A stretch of DNA of 9,709 bases from Planctomycetales bacterium (GTDB taxonomy: Bacteria > Planctomycetota > Planctomycetia > Pirellulales > Thermoguttaceae), in assembly GCA_007127495.1 (NCBI GenBank), contig SKZG01000339.1, forward strand, positions 1-9,709, given 5' to 3'. The notes under the pieces were generated by a model. It did not search any database, was not told the DNA's origin, and worked only from the letters and a program-made list of their open reading frames with translations. Both the position numbers and the translations under genes were made by a program. Shown here in pieces: positions 6,297 to 9,709 of the stretch. Position 1 is the stretch's first letter, and each line of letters begins with the position of its first letter.

Positions 6297-6779
6297 ATGG
6301 AAACGGTCTACCTAGAAACCACGGTCATCAGCTATCTTGTCGCCCTTCCGTCTCGCGATTTGGTTGTCGCTGCGCATCAACAGATTTCGCGCGACTGGTG
6401 GGAACATCGGCGCAGTGCCTTCCGGTGCGTGGTATCACAGGTCGTTTTGGACGAGATTGCTGCCGGTGACCAATCCGAAGCCACAAAACGGCTCGAAATC
6501 ATCAAGCCGCTCGGCGTGCTGGAGGCTTCTTCCGATGCGGAGGCTCTAGCCCAAGCGATCGTGAGTGCCGGAGCCCTGCCCGACAAGGCGGTTCGCGATG
6601 CTGCGCATATTGCCGTGGCCACTGCCCATGGTATACAATACCTTCTGACATGGAATTGCCGACATCTGGCGAATGCACAAATTGCCGGACGCGTCCGGAG
6701 GGTATGCAGCGGGCTCGGGTTCAATATGCCGATGATTTGCACGCCTGAGGAGCTACTGGAGGATATTGACCATGTATGA
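6297..6779 (+). CDS. PIN-domain protein, VapC-like putative ribonuclease toxin
   Basis: This 160-residue protein begins METVYLETTVISYLVA, the first strand of a PIN domain with Glu7 where VapC toxins usually have Asp. It continues with VVSQVVLDEI (Glu53), DKAVRDAAHIAVATAHGIQYLLTWNCRHLANA (Asp101, and Asn120 where a fourth acidic residue often lies). PIN domains of this kind bind Mg or Mn and cut RNA; the ETT/TWN variant is a known subgroup annotated as VapC-like. RNA cleavage and toxicity here are inferred. The ATG at 6297 begins four bases after the rseP stop; an in-frame TTG at 6279 lies inside rseP and is less likely. It overlaps the small gene at 6772 by eight bases, so the two are probably translated together. 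Order is toxin first, opposite to most vapBC operons. Confidence 0.85.
   Translation: METVYLETTVISYLVALPSRDLVVAAHQQISRDWWEHRRSAFRCVVSQVVLDEIAAGDQSEATKRLEIIKPLGVLEASSDAEALAQAIVSAGALPDKAVRDAAHIAVATAHGIQYLLTWNCRHLANAQIAGRVRRVCSGLGFNMPMICTPEELLEDIDHV
6758..6762 (+). promoter_or_regulatory. Shine-Dalgarno site of the small partner gene
   Basis: GGAGG is followed by nine bases and then ATG 6772. It lies inside the PIN coding sequence and selects ATG 6772 over the in-frame TTG at 6766, which is only three bases away from it. Confidence 0.55.
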
Positions 6780-6984
6780 CGATCCGATTGTGGCTTCCGT
6801 TCGTCGCGTTCGTGACGAACTGGCTGCGAAATTTAATTACGACGTCCATGCCATTTTCCGCGACCTAAGGGACCGCGAGTCGCGACTGGGCGACCGCGTG
6901 GTGCAGCAACCTCGGCCAAAGGAATCGGTTCAACCGGTGCCCATGGATGGAAGTGTTGCGGTGGCGGATGGTCCAGATGCGTAG
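6772..6984 (+). CDS. Small PIN-partner protein, possible antitoxin
   Basis: This encodes 70 residues starting MYDDPIVASVRRVRDELAAKFNYDVHAIFRDLRDRESRLGDRVV. The first 45 residues are charged and helical in character, and resemble small proteins I have seen next to PIN genes in planctomycetes and cyanobacteria; that recollection is not checked. There is no recognisable DNA-binding fold of the AbrB, RHH or HTH type. The tail (about 46-70, QPRPKESVQPVPMDGSVAVADG) is Pro/Val-rich and probably disordered. ATG 6772 overlaps the PIN stop by eight bases and has GGAGG upstream. Overlap and context suggest an antitoxin or regulator of the PIN protein, which is an inference. A 131-base gap without a clear gene, promoter or terminator follows. 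Confidence 0.7.
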   Translation: MYDDPIVASVRRVRDELAAKFNYDVHAIFRDLRDRESRLGDRVVQQPRPKESVQPVPMDGSVAVADGPDA

Positions 6985-7115
6985 CGCGACGCTCGGTGCG
7001 ATGAGAATCCTGCCCGTCCGGGATACCCGCGAGAGGCGTCGATCCACATGGATGGCCCCCCACGGGAGTCGTTGCCATTTCCAACATTCAATGTGCTCAT
7101 CGCTGACTTCTGCTA

Positions 7116-8954
7116 ATGCCCGACCTCATTGCACAAGGCGAAGAACCTCAACAGCGGTGGCGCCGCCCGCTGTCTGTGGGTCAGAGCGTGCTGCTGGGGC
7201 GCTCGGGCGCCGGGTGGGCGGTGCCTTGGGACGCTCAGGTATCGAGGCGCCACGTCCGCATTTGCTGGAACGGGCGGCGCCTCGAAGTCCGGCGCGAACC
7301 CGAAGCGCGGAACCCGGTTTACCTGCGCGGGCAGGAATCCGATCGGCTCGAGTTGCAGCCCGGCGAGCACTTCGTCATCGGGCAAACCACGTTCACCCTG
7401 GCCGACCAGCGTGTGACCCTCACCGCCACGGCCCCCCGGCCGGTGCAGCAGCAATCGTTCAGCGCCCAGTACTTGCGCCAGGTGCCGTTCCGCAACCCGG
7501 ACCGGCGCATCGAGGTGCTCAGCCGGCTGCCCGAGGTCATCTCGGGCGCGGCGGGCGACTACGAACTGTTTGTACGCCTGGTGACGATGCTGCTGGCCGG
7601 TGTGCCGCGTGCGCAGGCGGCGGCCGTGGTGGCCGTGGCCGATGTCGCCCGCGATAGGACCGACGACTTCGAAGTGGCCGCCGCGCCGCGCGTTTTCGAG
7701 GGTCCTCCGGACGACCTTCAGCAGGCGGGGCCGGCTGAAGGCGTGAGGGTGCTTCACTGGGACCAGCGGCTGGCTGTGGGGTCTGATTTTCACCCGAGCC
7801 AAGGTCTGATTGTCGAGGCGGTGCGCTCCGGGCAGAGTGTGCTTCACGTGTGGCGGGGCACCGATTTCCTGCAACCCGATTCATTCACGCACAGCGACGA
7901 CTACGATTGGGCCTTCTGCACTCCTGTACTGGGCCGCGGCTGCCCCGGCTGGGCCCTGTACGTTGCCGGCCGGTTTACGGCCGAGCGCAGTACGCTGCCC
8001 GCTTCCACCGACCCGACCGACCTGCGCGAAGATGTGAAGTTCACCGAATTGGTGGCCGCCATGCTGGGCGCGCTGCGGCAGATGCGGCTGCTGGAACATC
8101 GGCAGGCGGCGCTCAGCCAGTTCTTCGCGCCCATCGTACTCGAAACGTTGGCCCACGAAGACCCGGAGGTCGTTTTGGCGCCGCGCGAAGCGGAAGTGAC
8201 CGTCATGTTTTGCGACTTGCAGGGGTTCTCGCGCGAGTCGGAACGCGCGGCGGGCGAACTGTTGCGCCTGCTCGACCGGGTGAGCACGGCGCTGGGCGTG
8301 ATGACGCGGCACATCCGCTCAGGCGGCGGTGTGGTGGGCGACTTCCAGGGCGACGCGGCCATGGGCTTCTGGGGCTGGCCGTTCGCGCAGCCCGACGCCA
8401 CGGAAAAAACCTGCCGCGCCGCCCTGGCCATCCGTGCCGACTTGGAAGCGCTGCGCGGCTTCCGGGCCGGCATCGGCATTGCCACCGGAAACGCGGTGGC
8501 CGGGAAGCTCGGAACGGCCGAGCAGGTGAAAGTGACGGTGTTCGGGCCGGTGGTGAACCTTGCCTCGCGTCTGGAGAGCATGACCCGTCGCCTCAACGCG
8601 CCGATTCTGCTGGATGAGACCACGGCCGCGTTGGTGCGCAGCGAGGTGCCGCGCGAGGTTGCGCGCGTCCGTCGCCTGGCGAAGGTCCGGCCGTTCGGGC
8701 TCGCCACCCCGGTTTTGGTGAGCGAGCTTCTGCCTCCCGTGGCCGCCTACCCGCACCTTACCGACGAACATCTTGCCTGCTATGAATCGGCGCTCGACGC
8801 CTTTCTGTCAGGCGCGTGGTCGCGTGCGTTTGAGCTACTGCATGACATTCCGGCCGGCGACCGCGCGAAAGACTTCCTCACGTTGCAAATCACCCGCCAC
8901 AACCGCACCCCGCCTCCCGGCTTCGACGGCGTGATTGAACTGGAAAGCAAGTAG
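7116..8954 (+). CDS. FHA-GAF-class III nucleotide cyclase
   Basis: This 612-residue cytoplasmic signalling protein has an N-terminal FHA domain (about 15-105) with GRS (28-30) and SRRHV (43-47), the phosphothreonine-binding loop signature. A GAF-like region (about 135-325) follows, with GQSVLHVW and DWAFCTPVLGRGCPGWALYVAG. The class III cyclase domain (about 355-540) has metal ligands D367 (FCDLQGFS) and D413 (FQGDAAMGF), and transition-state residues N481 and R485 (VVNLASRLE). The end (about 550-612) is a short helical tail of the kind seen after many bacterial cyclases, ending FDGVIELESK. The adenine-reading Lys (KFIGD in typical cyclases) is Asp409 here (DFQGD), while the second position is T474, as in many adenylate cyclases. 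It would make a cyclic nucleotide from ATP or possibly GTP, under control of FHA and GAF inputs. No Shine-Dalgarno site precedes the ATG. It converges with the GH10 gene, 31 bases apart. Confidence 0.9.
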   Translation: MPDLIAQGEEPQQRWRRPLSVGQSVLLGRSGAGWAVPWDAQVSRRHVRICWNGRRLEVRREPEARNPVYLRGQESDRLELQPGEHFVIGQTTFTLADQRVTLTATAPRPVQQQSFSAQYLRQVPFRNPDRRIEVLSRLPEVISGAAGDYELFVRLVTMLLAGVPRAQAAAVVAVADVARDRTDDFEVAAAPRVFEGPPDDLQQAGPAEGVRVLHWDQRLAVGSDFHPSQGLIVEAVRSGQSVLHVWRGTDFLQPDSFTHSDDYDWAFCTPVLGRGCPGWALYVAGRFTAERSTLPASTDPTDLREDVKFTELVAAMLGALRQMRLLEHRQAALSQFFAPIVLETLAHEDPEVVLAPREAEVTVMFCDLQGFSRESERAAGELLRLLDRVSTALGVMTRHIRSGGGVVGDFQGDAAMGFWGWPFAQPDATEKTCRAALAIRADLEALRGFRAGIGIATGNAVAGKLGTAEQVKVTVFGPVVNLASRLESMTRRLNAPILLDETTAALVRSEVPREVARVRRLAKVRPFGLATPVLVSELLPPVAAYPHLTDEHLACYESALDAFLSGAWSRAFELLHDIPAGDRAKDFLTLQITRHNRTPPPGFDGVIELESK

Positions 8955-8985
8955 GCAAGCAGCGTACGATACTGATGGCTCCGTC

Positions 8986-9709
8986 TTACTCGAACCGGAC
9001 TACCCACCGATTCTCGCCCTTGTCGAGTACGGCCGTCGTTTCGACGGTTCGGTCGCCCACGGTAACGACGAGCCGGTAGTCGCCCAGGAAGCCGCGAACC
9101 GCGGCGGCGCCGTCCGGCCCGGTGGTGAGCGACGCGCGGGTCCACCACGTGTCTTTGATGAGCGTCTTCACCGCATCGTAGGCCGGCTTGGGGGTCATGT
9201 CGGCGCGGAGGAAACCGGCCGGGGCACGCTTCCATGCGCCGAAGTCGCTGAAGTCCCACCAGGTGATCGCCTCGACGGCCGGGTGCGAGAAGAGCATGGT
9301 GTAGAACCGGACCACTTCGCGCGCCTGGTAGGCTTCGCCCTCAGGCGTCGACGGCCAAGCTCCACCCGCGGGTTCTTCCCACTGCCGTTGCCCGGAAAGT
9401 ATGGTCACTTCGGTGAAGTGCAGCGGCACGCCGAACCTGGCGTACCGCTCGCAAACCTCCCAAATATGCCGGTTCGACCAGGTGCCGCCGTGCATGTGGC
9501 TTTGGATGCCGATCACGTCGTACAGCGGCTGACCTTCGCCGTCGACCAGTTGCGCGACCACGCGCTCGTAGGCCGCATCGGTGCGGTAATCGTTGATGAG
9601 CAGCAGGGCCTCGGGGTTCGCCTTGCGCGCGTGGCGGAAGCAAGCCCGGGTAAACTCCATGCGCCCCATCTGCTGCCAGGCGGCCGTAAGCTTCGGCGCG
9701 CGGCCGACG
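8986..9709 (-). CDS. Glycoside hydrolase family 10 (xylanase-type), C-terminal part
   Basis: The leftward frame is open to the window edge, giving the last 240 residues; the true start, signal peptide and acid/base Glu (the usual DVVNE motif) lie outside. GH10 motifs are LLINDYRTD, the conserved YDVIGIQSHMHGG, LHFTEVTI with the catalytic nucleophile Glu at codon 9411-9409, and WWDFSD near the end of the barrel. GH10 enzymes hydrolyse internal beta-1,4-xylosidic bonds of xylan by a retaining mechanism. After the barrel, about 40 residues (VRGFLGDYRLVVTVGDRTVETTAVLDKGENRWVVRFE) look like a small beta-rich add-on. An ATG at 9669 is internal, because clear coding continues upstream of it. Such enzymes are normally exported, but this cannot be seen here. 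No terminator is apparent in the 31 bases before the convergent cyclase gene. Confidence 0.88.
   Translation of the reverse strand, partial: VGRAPKLTAAWQQMGRMEFTRACFRHARKANPEALLLINDYRTDAAYERVVAQLVDGEGQPLYDVIGIQSHMHGGTWSNRHIWEVCERYARFGVPLHFTEVTILSGQRQWEEPAGGAWPSTPEGEAYQAREVVRFYTMLFSHPAVEAITWWDFSDFGAWKRAPAGFLRADMTPKPAYDAVKTLIKDTWWTRASLTTGPDGAAAVRGFLGDYRLVVTVGDRTVETTAVLDKGENRWVVRFE

Noticed and set aside
6797..6818. GTTCGTC/GACGAAC inverted repeat inside the small partner gene
   Set aside because: It encodes VRRVRDEL; the repeat follows from the codons of repeated Val-Arg-type residues, so no regulatory role is supported.
6947..7657. A 236-codon plus-strand open frame across the partner tail and the FHA region
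   Set aside because: Out of frame with the FHA-GAF-cyclase, which has recognisable motifs; the composition is Arg/Pro/Ala-rich.
7901..8707. A 268-codon open frame on the minus strand, antisense to the cyclase
   Set aside because: Ser/Arg/Ala-rich with no motif; the plus strand has clear cyclase catalytic residues.

Overview
The window is GC-rich bacterial DNA with strong G/C preference at third codon positions. The best fit is a planctomycete, probably of the Pirellulales type. This is inferred from the dxr-rseP gene pair, an enlarged site-2 protease with several PDZ-like segments, an FHA-GAF-cyclase protein, a PIN protein starting with an ETT motif, and few Shine-Dalgarno sequences. No rRNA or tRNA is present to confirm it.

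Layout. Bases 1-38 probably hold the last codons of a rightward gene. A leftward hdeD-like membrane protein gene (210-791) follows, with a good ribosome binding site and an intrinsic terminator at 94-131. The divergent intergenic region 792-1224 holds two 97-base copies of an imperfect palindromic element, 891-987 and 1086-1182, about 82% identical to each other. Rightward from there come a small coiled-coil protein of unknown function (1225-1665) and a DUF1611 protein (1744-2790), which has its own promoter placed so close that the transcript may be leaderless.

A second promoter, near consensus and overlapped by an inverted repeat, precedes a compact rightward run: dxr (MEP isoprenoid pathway), an RseP-type intramembrane protease, a PIN-domain protein and a 70-residue partner. 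The last three genes each start within a few bases of, or overlapping, the stop of the previous gene, so they look co-transcribed. The PIN protein and its partner look like a toxin-antitoxin-type pair in toxin-first order, placed behind housekeeping genes.

A separate 612-residue FHA-GAF-class III nucleotide cyclase (7116-8954) follows. Its cyclase domain has Asp where adenylate cyclases carry the adenine-reading Lys. The right edge holds the C-terminal part of a leftward GH10 xylanase-type glycoside hydrolase, convergent with the cyclase gene.

Functionally this is mostly a core chromosomal region: isoprenoid synthesis, envelope proteolysis, signalling and polysaccharide breakdown. The less ordinary items are the twin palindromic elements, the PIN/partner pair and the altered cyclase active site. 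I see no CRISPR array, prophage, transposase gene or RNA gene.
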